Shown here one piece after another: positions 1 through 9,653 of a stretch of 64,000 bases of DNA. The notes under the pieces are model-generated. The model worked only from the letters and a program-made list of their open reading frames with translations, was not told where the DNA came from and did not search any database. The position numbers and the translations under genes were made by a program. Location: contig NC_050476.1 of the NCBI RefSeq assembly GCF_013373865.1, forward strand, positions 13,001,197 to 13,065,196. Direction: 5' to 3'. The DNA is from Monomorium pharaonis. Taxonomy: Eukaryota; Arthropoda; Insecta; Hymenoptera; Formicidae. How positions within the stretch are numbered: position 1 is the first letter of the stretch; the number at the start of each line of letters is the position of its first letter.

Positions 1-408
1 ATCAGAATTGCTGAATTAGGTCATTTTTTTCTAATTAAAAAAAAAATTTTTTTGTCATGTTGATCTGGCGGACCAGACTAGTCTATCTTCATGTATTTTG
101 ACCCGCTGAATCCAAGTTCAAAATTGGAATTGCTGAATTGGCTCATTTTTTCCTAACCTCAAAAAATTTTTTTTAATGTTGGTTCGGCGGACCAGACTAA
201 TTTATTTTTATGTATTTTGACCCGATAAATCGAAAGTCAAGGTCAGAATTGCTGAATTGGCACATTTTTTCCTAACCCCAGAAAAAAACGTTGTAAAAGC
301 AGTTTGGGTCACAAATGTATAATCCAGAGCGTGCAGGCTTGCGTAATCACATTACCTGGAGAAAATTCAATACGTATGACAAGTCTGAGCTTCTGTGAAT
401 GAATAGTG
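1..408. mobile_element. DNA transposon copy A, left subterminal part
   Basis: This stretch holds imperfect tandem units of about 110-120 bp, each with a gtccgcygaccagactagtc-like core, the phrase gacccgctgaatcc, and an A/T run. The same units form the subterminal regions of the complete copy at 16832-19731. The segment from about 300 (gtcacaaatgtataatcc) to 408 matches the inner part of that copy's arm. The outer terminus lies before the window starts. The copy resumes at 10516 because a gypsy element is inserted at 409, with agtg duplicated at 405-408 and 10516-10519. Confidence 0.75.
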
Positions 409-925
409 TGTTGTGGCCCTTCTTAGATAAAAGGTCACAGGTTATAGGGATCGTCTGCCGATGCTCCTCGGGTCAGGTCTTCGAGAGATTATAGCCAGTT
501 GTAGTATAAAGATATATATGTATATTTCTTTCTTAGTTACACTTGATAACACTTATATATAATAATAAACCGTAACGAGTATTACAGGGTCAGCGACATA
601 CGTGCGTCGCTGTATACGGTATCGCAAAAGCCCGCTCGTTGTCTGTCCACCGGCGTATTTATACACCGGTTTTGGGCGTATGACCGCGGAAGGTACTTCC
701 GCGGTCACTGGCCTTTAGACAGTGTATGTGCTTAGCCAGCAATTGCTGGCTATGCGGATTCTACCCCAAAATCAGATGATTTTGGGTGTTGAGTCTTAGG
801 CAACCGGGTGTATTTCCCGGTGCGACGCCCGGTATGTAGGCCGGGCGATGTCCGCGCGCGAGGTGTCATCTGACACCTACTATCGCTTGCAATAGGCCGT
901 ATGTGAGTGTGATGCACTCTCAACA
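409..925 (-). repeat. 3' LTR of the env-bearing gypsy element
   Basis: 517 bp, starting tgttgtgg and ending ctcaaca on the + strand. It matches 10001-10515 apart from a 2-bp ac indel and about six substitutions. A 4-bp duplication (agtg) abuts its outer edge at 405-408. It contains short palindromes such as accgcggaaggtacttccgcggt and gccagcaattgctggc, which could be regulatory or structural. No function can be assigned from sequence alone. Confidence 0.93.
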
Positions 926-937
926 TCCCTCCCCCTT
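926..937 (-). other. Polypurine tract
   Basis: On the minus strand the 12 bases just upstream of the 3' LTR are all purines (aagggggaggga). That is the expected position and composition for the plus-strand primer of an LTR retroelement. Confidence 0.8.
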
Positions 938-1060
938 ATTAGGAAGACAACGAGGGGGCTGAGTTGTCGGTTACGGAATAGACTATACGACGGATGGTCC
1001 GCAATAAAGAGTAGTACAATTTTCTATGAGCGCAGGTATTGTATACATTGATAGTCTTAC

Positions 1061-1483
1061 TTAGCTAGCGGGGTCGCTTGATCGGCAGTTTTGGAACGTC
1101 TCGTAACTGACGTTAAGGTTGATGGCCTCCTGGATGGCGTCCTCGTCTTCCAGAAACACTGCAAGGCACCGTAGACAGTCCCTTGCTGGTCGGACGTCCA
1201 TGAGGATGGTGTCGCAGAGGAAACACTGGGTGATGGTTTTCCATGTCTCGTCTGTTGCCAGCTGTGTGCGGTACCCGTGGGAGGTTGGTTCTCGTACCTC
1301 GCACTGGGCCCTGTGTGGCCGGTAACACTTGCGGCACCATCGCCTCCAGGCGAATTCGTTCTCCACGAGGCATCTCTCGGTCGGCCGCAGGCAGATGCTT
1401 CTCAGGAACCGCTCGTAGCGAGTAGGGTGGTCAATTGGGCGCACCCCATCGATTGGCTGTTCGGTTTCCGTCGGGATCTTCAT
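1061..1483 (-). CDS. Cys-rich ORF downstream of env (unknown function)
   Basis: 140 codons from an ATG, between env and the 3' LTR and in the same orientation as gag-pol-env. I do not recognise it. Visible features are C-x2-C pairs at residues 50/53, 87/90 and 103/106, single Cys at 31, 38, 61 and 132, and a His at 57. This pattern is compatible with one or two zinc-binding knuckles. The N-terminal half is Arg-rich and the segment after residue 107 is acidic. A second frame overlaps its start (about 1434-1616) and reads as a Lys/Arg-rich stretch with no ATG, so it would need splicing. The position recalls accessory genes of complex retroviruses, which is analogy only. Chance ORF remains possible, although the Cys pairs and intact length argue against it. 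Confidence 0.5.
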   Translation of the reverse strand: MKIPTETEQPIDGVRPIDHPTRYERFLRSICLRPTERCLVENEFAWRRWCRKCYRPHRAQCEVREPTSHGYRTQLATDETWKTITQCFLCDTILMDVRPARDCLRCLAVFLEDEDAIQEAINLNVSYETFQNCRSSDPAS

Positions 1484-1865
1484 CTTGTGAGTCCTCGGGT
1501 TGAACTTGTGGTTTTTTCACAGGAACTTTTGACTGACGCGACTTGGCTCGTGTTGGTTTACGAGTTTTCTTGTCGCGCGGCTCTGCCGTGGTTTTTATAG
1601 TTTTTCAAAATTTTGTATTTGGTGGGGTAGAAACCCATTATCGGACCATATATGGTCATAGCTAAGTCAGCTGTGCATCGTTGGTGCACGTGTCGTTCCT
1701 TGCCAGAGTCCGGCAATTCGCTGTAACGTGATCGTGTGTCACGTTTTGCTAACTCGAGACGTGCTGGTTACTGCCATGCGCCCCTCCCCCGTCGGGAGAA
1801 ATTTCTTACATTTCATTATATAAATATATATATTATTTTAGAATCGTGTACTATTCTATTTTGTA

Positions 1866-3585
1866 TTAGCGTGATTCGCGCATTTTCTTACGTATCACGA
1901 TAATCCCTATGACTATCACTATTACAACTATTACAATGGTTGTTCCGCTTGTTGCCATTGGAAAAATAAAGTGTGGCGATTGAAAGATCGAGTTTGGTCT
2001 TTTTTCAATTTCGTTGTTTATTTCATCTATTTTTTGCTTATAGCTTTCTAGTTCTGTTGGGTTTCGTATAACCTTTTTTAATTTTATTTTTCTCGCTATG
2101 TCTGTGTCGTTTGTTGAGTCAGACTTTTGTATTAGCGAGATGTTGTATTGCGGTAGATACGCTTCTACTCGCGTTTCATATGATGCCGTGAGTGATTTTA
2201 TTATAGCGTTTTCCGTCGCTATTTTACAGCTATTTTTAAACGTTATTCTACCCGTTCTTTCAATCTTTTCCTTTATTTGTCCGTGGTCTTTACAGTATAT
2301 AGTGATAACTTGGCTTCTCGGTGTCGAGTATAGCCACGAGTGTGAGTTCTCTAATGCTATCCAAATACTATTATTCGATATAGTATTTTTTATTTTACAG
2401 TCTCTATTGTTTTCTTTGATTTCCGCGTATATTTTTACTTCGCATATGGAGTCTGCATTTATCCTATATACCGGATGGTTCTGCGTACATAAGTATTCGC
2501 GATTTATTTTTACGCATTTCTGTAGGTCGCTATTCGCTAGTATTATATACGTACGCTGTACTGTATCTATCGCTACGAGAGGATGGTTTACTTCTATGAA
2601 TGAGAAGATGTTATTTGGATCTGGGATAGGTAGAGGAATTACATTCTGAATTTCATATTTCGGTATTGATATGAGTGGAAATTTCAGAATGGTGTATATA
2701 TGAAAATGGTCGCAATACGCGCCTATTTCCGCGAATCTTTCTATCGTCGACCATTCTTCTTTGCCTATTCTAAAGGGGAAATATAATCCTTCAGGCAATT
2801 TCGAGCTTGCGTCTTTAAGAGACTCTATTATTTCATTGATGGGTGTTAGGCGAGGATGCAACATTCCCTTTTTGACATTTGCTACGTATTCTAATATGTC
2901 TTCTGCGTCTCGCGTTAAGTCAGCTAGTATAGCGTTAATAATTATGAAATGTTCATGTAGATTATTCTGTTTTTCGTCTTCGATAAGTTTTGTCCGCAAT
3001 TTGTCAGTTGCGTCTGCGAGAGTGTTTTCGTTTTGTCGTATTGTTCGTTCGTTGTTGTCAATGTGGGCTATTGTCACTTTCATTATTTTCAGTTGGTTTT
3101 TTATTGCATGTTTATTTAGTTCTTCAGCATTATGCAATATTGTCAATTGCTCGTAGATGAGTTTTTCATCATTTGCATCCATGGTACCAAACAATGATTT
3201 CGCCACAGATCCTATTCCATCGATCAATCCTCTCTTTTGTGCGGTTTGTTTCTTGTACGTTGAGTTTATCCGTTCTATTAGATTATTTGTTCTTTCGAAA
3301 CTTTTCTTAATAATTTCATGCAAGTTTGTGCATGTTTCCTTGCCGATTACGGCTATCATCTGACATAAATTATCTGTTTTATGTACGTATTTTTCTAATT
3401 GCGTAAGTCGTTTGGTTAGTGACGTAGCGTCTACTTTGATTATCACCTTCCAGGAAGATTCCACTTGGTGTAGTATTCCTATCTTCTCGAAATATATTCC
3501 CGGATGATGGGTGAATTTTTCTATCTCGTACTGTGGCTTTATGTCCGGTTCTTCCGCGGCATTTAGTGTTGCCCAGATTATACAT
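1866..3585 (-). CDS. env: Envelope glycoprotein (baculovirus F-like), main exon
   Basis: Open for about 572 codons from a splice acceptor (ttacag at 3586-3591) to the stop at 1866. It resembles errantivirus and baculovirus F-type fusion proteins: a dibasic cleavage site followed by a Gly-rich fusion-peptide-like segment (QKRGLIDGIG, encoded near 3230), a long helical N-terminal half, a Cys-containing ectodomain, and one C-terminal hydrophobic membrane helix followed by a short basic tail. The first ATG in this exon (3464) lies well inside the ectodomain, so translation should begin in an upstream exon. A 23-nt exon with an ATG (9658-9680) and a good splice donor is in register. The exon has no internal stop. 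Role: membrane fusion and entry in infectious relatives. Confidence 0.88.
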
Positions 3586-3605
3586 CTGTAATTATTTAAA
3601 AAAAA
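3586..3605 (-). promoter_or_regulatory. Splice acceptor for env mRNA
   Basis: Minus-strand sequence has a T-rich run followed by aaataattacag, then the env exon. Used with the donor at 9657, the acceptor opens the env frame and supplies a short hydrophobic N-terminus ending in a plausible signal-peptidase site. This matches the subgenomic spliced env mRNA known for errantiviruses. Confidence 0.7.
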
Positions 3606-3862
3606 TTTTTTTTTTTTTTTTGTACGAGGAATTTCTTATTAGATCGATTTTCGCTACGCGTATCTTATTAAATTGTGTCAGCGTTTTGCTGCACGTGCGT
3701 TTGATGCTGCTATTTTGTGGCTGCTTAGTAGTGCATATTTTTTTTGTTCTCGTCTTTCTTTTTTGCCTTTCATTTTTTCTTTGGGCGGTACGAATTTTCA
3801 GTCTTTTGTCGGCCTTCCATTAGTTTGTTTGCGTGTCGCGAGTTTACGGTTTTTTCGTTGCT

Positions 3863-4315
3863 ATGTTTCGACGCGACTCGAGTTCGTGCTATAGTGCGGA
3901 GAGTGAGGGGAGTGATTGTGGCGAGAGCGATGGGTATGATGATGTCTTCTCCGATTTTCATGATCGGGAGACGATCATCCTATCTGACGACTTGGATGAG
4001 TTGAACTACATTCCTCTGGATGAGGACAAAAGTTCCGATCCTGCCGAGCCTTTGCCTGTCAATGGATATGAGCATTTAGCCGAATTTAATGATGGTCCCG
4101 TTCCTTGGGAGGAACTCGTTTTATATGTGGACGTTTCGGAGGATGTTGGCATGAGTGCTTCTGTGAGTGCAGAGGACGAAGGAGCCTCCGAGGGGACGTG
4201 TTTCCATAGTGGCGAGTACGAGGATACTGTAGGATTCGCGGTAGAGTTATCTTTACGCGACGGAGTCTCGTCGTGTCTGGATCTTTCGCCTGAAGATCCA
4301 GCTATGGACAGCTGA
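3863..4315 (+). CDS. Antisense acidic ORF between pol and env (unknown)
   Basis: 150 codons from an ATG, on the strand opposite to gag-pol-env and filling much of the roughly 930-bp gap between the integrase stop (4524) and the env acceptor (3585). I do not recognise the product. It is strongly acidic and Ser-rich: a basic start (MFRRDSSS) is followed by repeated S/E/G/D clusters such as SEGSDCGESDGYDD, with few Lys. It resembles low-complexity activation or disordered segments. Downstream on the same strand a gtaagt donor (4462), a long C/T tract and a cag-less ttattag (4522) look like a short intron. No TATA-like promoter is obvious. It could be a chance ORF in a noncoding spacer; its length and composition make it worth testing. 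Confidence 0.35.
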   Translation: MFRRDSSSCYSAESEGSDCGESDGYDDVFSDFHDRETIILSDDLDELNYIPLDEDKSSDPAEPLPVNGYEHLAEFNDGPVPWEELVLYVDVSEDVGMSASVSAEDEGASEGTCFHSGEYEDTVGFAVELSLRDGVSSCLDLSPEDPAMDS

Positions 4316-4461
4316 TTGGCTGTTTACTTATACACTGTTCCGTAGTTTGTAGTGCTAGTTTTTAAGTGTAGTGATAGTTTATTTTTGGTGTGGGTAATGC
4401 ACTAGCATATGACTGTTATCCTGGTTACTCGGGCTATGTTCCGGCTGGCGGCATCATCATG

Positions 4462-4522
4462 GTAAGTCTCTATTTTTGTTTTGCTCTCTTTTTCTTTTCT
4501 CTTTTTCTTTTTCGCCTTATTA
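4462..4522 (+). other. Intron-like segment, or purine tract on the element's sense strand
   Basis: On the + strand this reads atg|gtaagt, then about 30 nt almost entirely C and T, then ttattag. That is a textbook small-intron layout in antisense orientation. On the element's sense strand the same bases are a purine-rich run (4482-4513) immediately after the integrase stop, which could be a second polypurine tract or a splicing enhancer. The sequence cannot separate these readings. Confidence 0.35.
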
Positions 4523-4523
4523 G

Positions 4524-5831
4524 TTACGCTTCAATAAACGGTTTTAGGCGGTTTACGTGCACGCGCGTAGTTGTCCTGCCTCGTTTAATCGTGTAGTTAA
4601 CTTCCGAGTGTTTTTCGGTCACCGTGTACGGTCCGGTCCATTGCGCGTCGAGTTTCTTGGATCTCCCGCGCCGGAGCGTCTCGTCGTACAATAATACCTT
4701 CTCCCCGACTTTAAATTTTGTTTCCTTCGCGCGTTTATCGTATTGCGTTTTTGCTTTGGCCTTTCCTTCTTTTATGTTTTCGCGTGCAACACGGTTTGCG
4801 GCCCTTAACCTCTCCCTTAATTCTTGCGCATAGTCGTCGTAGTTATAGGTGGGTTTAGGTTGTTTCGTTAGGGCTGTCGGCAGTTCTGCCTGTCGACCAT
4901 ATATTAGTTCAAACGGTGTATACCCTGTCGCCGTGTGAGGCGTTGTATTGTATGTGTGCATCGCGTACGGGATCCGTTCGTCCCAGTCGGTTTGGTCCTG
5001 ATTTATATAATGTCGCAAGTATTCGGCTAGAGTCCGATGTGATCTTTCAAGAGTTCCATTGCTCTCGGGGTGATAGGCGGTAGTTTGAATTTTATTTATT
5101 TTCAATAGTTTGCACGTATTTTTGAATATCTCGCTCGTGAAATTCGTGCCTTGATCCGTTAATACGTAATCTGGCGTTCCGTATTCCAGTACAATTTTCG
5201 TGACAAATTCTTTGCTCACGGTATTTGCTTCCTGGTTCGGGATAGGTATCGCCTTACTGAATTTTGTAAGATGATCCTGAAAAGTTAGTAGGTACCTATT
5301 GTCGTTGTTTGTTATTGTAAGTGGTCCTACAATGTCGAGCGCACATTTCTCGAAGGGTCGGCTTGGCGTATCTGTGACGATAAGAGGTGCCTTTATTCTT
5401 CGAGAGAGTTTATTCTTTTGGCATAACTCGCATTTTCTTATGTACTGCTCTACATCGGCCGTTAATCCAGGCCAATTATGTTTGAGTCGTATTCTTTTTA
5501 TTGTTCTTTCGATTCCTTGATGTCCTCCTGTAGGTGCATCATGGTATTCATACAGAATCTGTTTTTTCTGTTCTTCTGTATATGCTAGTTCGCATTTTTT
5601 ATCCTCTTCTGTATCATCTTCATTGGAGGTGTATGCGTGTTCGCCGTCTTCGTTTAGCGCTAGGACTTTATCAGTTGCTTCTGTAACGTGAGCTTCCCGC
5701 TTCACGTTACGACTCAGCGCGTCGGCGTTCGCGTTCGCGCGACCGGCCTTATGAATGATTTCATAATCGTACTCTTCCAGTTTCAATCTCCATCGAATCA
5801 GTCTTGATCCGGAGTCGTTTACATTAAACAA
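4524..5831 (-). CDS. pol: Pol part 2: RNase H C-terminus and integrase
   Basis: 435 codons continuing the same frame as the segment above it, separated only by an in-frame TAG at 5832-5834. After the RNase H tail and the RADALSR-type linker there is an HHCC zinc domain (H-D-A-P-T-G-G-H ... C-E-L-C). The catalytic core follows, with LDIVG, TDQGTNF and GTLERSH supplying the D, D and E. The C-terminal region is basic with KVGEKVLLYD and WTGPYTVTEK motifs. The integrase itself looks intact. Role: cuts and joins element ends to host DNA. The preceding TAG replaces a codon that is Trp in most relatives. Confidence 0.9.
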   Translation of the reverse strand: MFNVNDSGSRLIRWRLKLEEYDYEIIHKAGRANANADALSRNVKREAHVTEATDKVLALNEDGEHAYTSNEDDTEEDKKCELAYTEEQKKQILYEYHDAPTGGHQGIERTIKRIRLKHNWPGLTADVEQYIRKCELCQKNKLSRRIKAPLIVTDTPSRPFEKCALDIVGPLTITNNDNRYLLTFQDHLTKFSKAIPIPNQEANTVSKEFVTKIVLEYGTPDYVLTDQGTNFTSEIFKNTCKLLKINKIQTTAYHPESNGTLERSHRTLAEYLRHYINQDQTDWDERIPYAMHTYNTTPHTATGYTPFELIYGRQAELPTALTKQPKPTYNYDDYAQELRERLRAANRVARENIKEGKAKAKTQYDKRAKETKFKVGEKVLLYDETLRRGRSKKLDAQWTGPYTVTEKHSEVNYTIKRGRTTTRVHVNRLKPFIEA

Positions 5832-7121
5832 CTATATAAGGGGTTTATGATCGGTTACGATCTTAAACTTGGTCCCATATACATATGGTCGGAAATGTTT
5901 TACAGCCCATACTATGGCGAGTAATTCTTTCTCGGTGGTACTGTAATTCTGCTCTGCGCGATTTAATATTCTGCTCGCGTAAGCAATGGGACGATCGTTG
6001 CCTATCGGTCCCTGTGACAATACCGCTCCGATTGCATAATCGGATGCGTCTGTGGTCACATTAAATTCTTTTGTGAAATCTGGATATTGGAGTACTGGTG
6101 CCGTCGTTAATTTTTCTTTTAGCGTATTAAAGGCTATTTGTTGTTCGGCGGCCCACGCGAATTTTTCTGTTTTCTTGGTTAGTTTGGTTAACGGTTTTGC
6201 GATTTTGGAAAATTCTTTAATGAATTTTCTATAATATCCGGCAAGGCCTATAAAGGACTGAACATCCTTAACCTTTTTTGGTTCCGGAAAATCTCTTATT
6301 GCTTGCAGCTTTGTTGGATCCGGTGATATTCCATCTTCGGAAATCACATGTCCTAAATAATTGACTTCCTTGCGTAAAAATTCGCATTTGTCTGGCTGCA
6401 GCTTTAAATTCGCTTCTCGTAAGCGTTGCAGTACTTCCGTTAACCGTTTGTTATGATCTTCTAGACTCGAGCCGTATATCACTATGTCATCGAGATATAC
6501 TAAGCATCTGAGTCCTTGTATTCCTATGAGTACTGAATTCATCAGTCTCTGGAACGTGGCTGGCGCGTTTTTTAATCCGAACGGCATTCGATTGTATTCG
6601 TAATGTCCGTACGGTGTTGAGAACGCTGTCTTTGGTTTATCGTGCTCAGCCATTGGTATCTGATGATACCCTGACGCTAAGTCTAGCGTTGAAAAATATT
6701 TGGCGTTTCCCAATTGATCTAGGATTTCCTCTATGTTGGGTAGGGGAAATGAGTCGCCAATAGTTAGATCGTTGAGCTTTCTGAAGTCGATTACAATTCG
6801 AAGCTTCGGTTTTCCGGCCGAGTCAGCTTTTTGGGGTACCACTAATAGTGGCGCGTTCCACTGACTCGTGCTAGCTCTGATAATGCCATCGTGTAGCATT
6901 TGCTTTATCTGCGTATTCACCTCTTCCTTATGCTTCGCAGGGAGGCGATACGGTCGTACGTTGACCGGCGATGCGTCGGCTTGTGTACGTATCTCATGTT
7001 TCACTGCTGCTGTGCATGTCAGTGATTCTCCACTTAGGTGGAATATGTCTTGATACTCTTCGCATATCCGTGTGAAAGCCTGTCTTTCTTCCGAGTTGAG
7101 GTGCCGGGTGCGTAGTGTTTG
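5832..7121 (-). CDS. pol: Pol part 1: reverse transcriptase and RNase H
   Basis: In frame with the gag-protease ORF above it, from which it is separated by a single UGA (7122-7124). It ends at an amber in RNase H (5832-5834). Motifs: LDLASGYHQIPM (RT motif A), PFGLKNAPATFQRLM, YLDD catalytic box (LVYLDDIVIY), NYLGHVIS, then an RNase H-type domain with TTDASDYAIGAVLSQ and DHKPLI. It copies element RNA into DNA in cytoplasmic particles. The first stretch after the UGA is also well conserved in character, so the true polyprotein runs across the stop by readthrough, or the stop is a mutation. Confidence 0.9.
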   Translation of the reverse strand, partial: QTLRTRHLNSEERQAFTRICEEYQDIFHLSGESLTCTAAVKHEIRTQADASPVNVRPYRLPAKHKEEVNTQIKQMLHDGIIRASTSQWNAPLLVVPQKADSAGKPKLRIVIDFRKLNDLTIGDSFPLPNIEEILDQLGNAKYFSTLDLASGYHQIPMAEHDKPKTAFSTPYGHYEYNRMPFGLKNAPATFQRLMNSVLIGIQGLRCLVYLDDIVIYGSSLEDHNKRLTEVLQRLREANLKLQPDKCEFLRKEVNYLGHVISEDGISPDPTKLQAIRDFPEPKKVKDVQSFIGLAGYYRKFIKEFSKIAKPLTKLTKKTEKFAWAAEQQIAFNTLKEKLTTAPVLQYPDFTKEFNVTTDASDYAIGAVLSQGPIGNDRPIAYASRILNRAEQNYSTTEKELLAIVWAVKHFRPYVYGTKFKIVTDHKPLI

Positions 7122-8762
7122 TCAGATTCGTTCGCTCCGCGGTTTATCTGTACATTCCGCTTCGTTGATAACAGCGTATATCTGATAATCGTTTTTGTCG
7201 TGATCTTCTATGGTCACGTGCGGAGTACGTATTTCTACCGGCTTGTTGGTTGTATTTATTACGCTAATTGCGCATGCAAAATTTTTTGGTTCAACCAGAC
7301 ATCGGCCGATATACACCCCGGGTTTAGTTTCTTTTGCTTGGATCACTCCGGGTTGATTTCGGTTAGTGATGGCTCGGATGATAGTCTCGCTGCGCGGCTG
7401 TAGAGTAATTTTGCCGCAGGGTCTTAGTTTAAATGAGACGCCGGCTATTTTTAGTTTCTGTTTGTCGTAATCACAAACTACGCGGTGTTTTTTCATGAAG
7501 TCGAGTCCAAGTATTCCGTCGTACTCCATTGGGAAATCATCCTTGACTACGTACATAGTATGTTTTAATACTTGTTCGCCTAGTTTAATGTGGGCCTGTA
7601 TGCTCCCGATGGTGTGCATTTTGTGGCCAGTTATCTCTGCTAGGGTAATTTTTTCGGGAGAAATTTTGGTTTTCCCTTTCAAAGTTTTTACTTTTATGAG
7701 TGAGAGGGTCGCGCCTGAATCAAAAAGCATGTCAATCTCCCCTGATCGCGTCTCCTGTATCGGGAGCGTGATTTGGTCGAGGCCGCTGCTCGGCTGGGCG
7801 GCTCGAGTTACTTGCGCAACTTGATACGAGCGCGCGCACTTATCTTGCTTTCCAGCTGGTCCTCTTTCTTCTTCGCTACTGTATTCGGAATCGGAGTTTC
7901 TTTTCTTTCGCGATTCAATTGTTTTTCGCGTATTACTATTTTTTATATTATTGTGTCGTGGTCCTTGGAGGCCTTTTGACGTTTTATTTATGGTTTTTCC
8001 GTTTAAGTGCCAGCATTCATTCCGAGTGTGGCCGCGTTTCTTGCAGTGTTTGCAAAATTTGTCGACTGCATTGACGCGTGATTTCTCCGGTTGCGGTAAC
8101 GAAAAGCGATTTGCATACCGGCTGCTTCGGCAATCCTTGACATGGTGCCCCATTTTTCCACATTTGCGGCATTGTAATTTATTTTTGTAATTGTCTCCGC
8201 CAAGCGTGTTATATTTCGGCTTGGGTCGGTTAGCGGCCGTTCCTTTTATCCGCTCTTCCGCGCTAGCAGCGGCTATTGCCTCTTGCAGTGTCGCGTATCC
8301 GCGCGATCGGACTACGGCTTTCGTGTCGTCGTTAAGTCCGATTTGATAATTTTCGAGTGCTTGTTGCTGCAAAATATCTATTATCGCGCGTTTGTTTTCG
8401 GTCGTGTAGTGTTGTCGACCCTCTATCATGGATTCGTACAGGTCCATTGTTAATTTGTCGGCGCGGAGTCCGTATGTTCGCGCGTTTTCCCCAGTTCTTT
8501 GTTTGAGCGTATTAAACTCGATTTGTAAATGCGTGGTGCTCTTTTTACTAGCGTAACACGCTTCTAGCTCCTGTTTTAATTGCTCGAAATCTCGGACTTT
8601 TCGCGTTTGGAAATCCAGCATGGCACGACCTTTTAATTTGGTGCATAATATCGCGCCTAATAACGTCACTTCGTCGGCCGGGTCAATGTTTTCTACCGCG
8701 TATGTCATTGCGCTTAAGAATTCTTGCAGTTTACTTGCATTTCCATCGAATTCTGGGATCAT
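7122..8762 (-). CDS. gag-pro: Gag C-terminal part, zinc knuckles and protease
   Basis: 547 codons from the first ATG; the frame is open further upstream, to about 8940. Domains in order: capsid-like helical region (residues about 1-170), two CCHC-type knuckles (CRKCGKMGHHVKDC and CKHCKKRGHTRNEC, near 200 and 235), a Lys/Ser/Glu-rich linker, then a retroviral-type aspartic protease with LFDSGATLSLI near 350 and GILGLDF near 420. It ends in a UGA followed by CAA, with pol in the same frame. The capsid region joins the upstream gag ORF through a -1 frame change. Role: particle assembly, RNA packaging and polyprotein cleavage. Confidence 0.88.
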   Translation of the reverse strand: MIPEFDGNASKLQEFLSAMTYAVENIDPADEVTLLGAILCTKLKGRAMLDFQTRKVRDFEQLKQELEACYASKKSTTHLQIEFNTLKQRTGENARTYGLRADKLTMDLYESMIEGRQHYTTENKRAIIDILQQQALENYQIGLNDDTKAVVRSRGYATLQEAIAAASAEERIKGTAANRPKPKYNTLGGDNYKNKLQCRKCGKMGHHVKDCRSSRYANRFSLPQPEKSRVNAVDKFCKHCKKRGHTRNECWHLNGKTINKTSKGLQGPRHNNIKNSNTRKTIESRKKRNSDSEYSSEEERGPAGKQDKCARSYQVAQVTRAAQPSSGLDQITLPIQETRSGEIDMLFDSGATLSLIKVKTLKGKTKISPEKITLAEITGHKMHTIGSIQAHIKLGEQVLKHTMYVVKDDFPMEYDGILGLDFMKKHRVVCDYDKQKLKIAGVSFKLRPCGKITLQPRSETIIRAITNRNQPGVIQAKETKPGVYIGRCLVEPKNFACAISVINTTNKPVEIRTPHVTIEDHDKNDYQIYAVINEAECTDKPRSERI

Positions 8763-8827
8763 GCAACGCGCTTCTTTTAACGGTAGTGTCCCACGTCCTC
8801 TTCGATGTCGAACGTCTTCGTCGTGGT

Positions 8828-9541
8828 CTATAATGGTCGTATCTCTCCGGTTCGGTCGCGATGGGCGATAATCGTAGATGCGCTGCGTGTGCAGTTGTGT
8901 TTCTGCACGGCGTCTATATCTGTTTGTAACCGACGGATTTCTTGAATTACGGCGCGTAGCGTATCCCGGACTTCGTCGTCCCTTTCTCTCGCTACGTTGG
9001 GCTGTGCTACCCTGGCGGCCGGATTTTCGCGAATTGTTTGTTGTATTTCTTGTAGTTCTCTTTCCGCGTCAGCCATAAATTGTTGCGCTTCCGTTTGTTC
9101 AGCGCCCGATGGCTGTGCTTGGTCGTTGGCACTCATTGCGTATCGTTCGAGAATTTCTTCCGGGTTAAATATATCCGAATCGTACGAGGTCAGTGAGAAT
9201 TCACCTCGTGAGGATACGCGACTCGGGGTCCGGCTAACGTATGGTCTCGTCCGTCGGATCTCGCGGTCTGGTTCCGGCAAATCTGATCGTGTCGCGTATT
9301 CGAATAAACTTGAATCGAGACTCGTGAAGGGAAATTCTCGCTCGCGTACCACGTACTCGGGTAACTCGCTATTGCCTTCGGGGGGATATTCTAAAGCCCT
9401 GCGCACGTTATCCCGATCCTCGCGAAGAGCTTGGGCCGATCGCCAGGCAAGATCTAGTTCTAAATAATGTATTGATCGCGCTGCAGCTGCACTGAAGAGC
9501 CACGATTCGTTGCGTATAGGCGAGTTACTATTGTCGGACAT
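8828..9541 (-). CDS. gag: Gag N-terminal part
   Basis: 237 codons from an ATG (MSDNSNSP). It lies between the LTR-leader region and the capsid-like ORF. The product is rich in Arg, Ser and Glu, with a coiled-coil-like C-terminal half (repeated Q/E/R heptads near residues 150-215). Matrix-type regions of gypsy Gag proteins vary too much for a firm motif. It ends 65 bp before the downstream ORF's first ATG, but the two frames overlap between about 8940 and 8828, so a 1-nt indel or a programmed -1 shift would join them. I saw no classic slippery heptamer at the overlap. Confidence 0.7.
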   Translation of the reverse strand: MSDNSNSPIRNESWLFSAAAARSIHYLELDLAWRSAQALREDRDNVRRALEYPPEGNSELPEYVVREREFPFTSLDSSLFEYATRSDLPEPDREIRRTRPYVSRTPSRVSSRGEFSLTSYDSDIFNPEEILERYAMSANDQAQPSGAEQTEAQQFMADAERELQEIQQTIRENPAARVAQPNVARERDDEVRDTLRAVIQEIRRLQTDIDAVQKHNCTRSASTIIAHRDRTGEIRPL

Positions 9542-9653
9542 TCGCCTATTCTAATTTCTGTTTCGATAACTAGGTTACCGGGGGCCTGCGTATTTCGGGG
9601 TTTTTCGGACGCGCTAACTTATAATCTATTTCGCATTACAAGATTTGTCGGAC

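Noticed and set aside
2098..2649. 183-codon + strand frame opposite env
   Set aside because: It mirrors the conserved env frame, has no recognisable motif, and env on the other strand explains the sequence.
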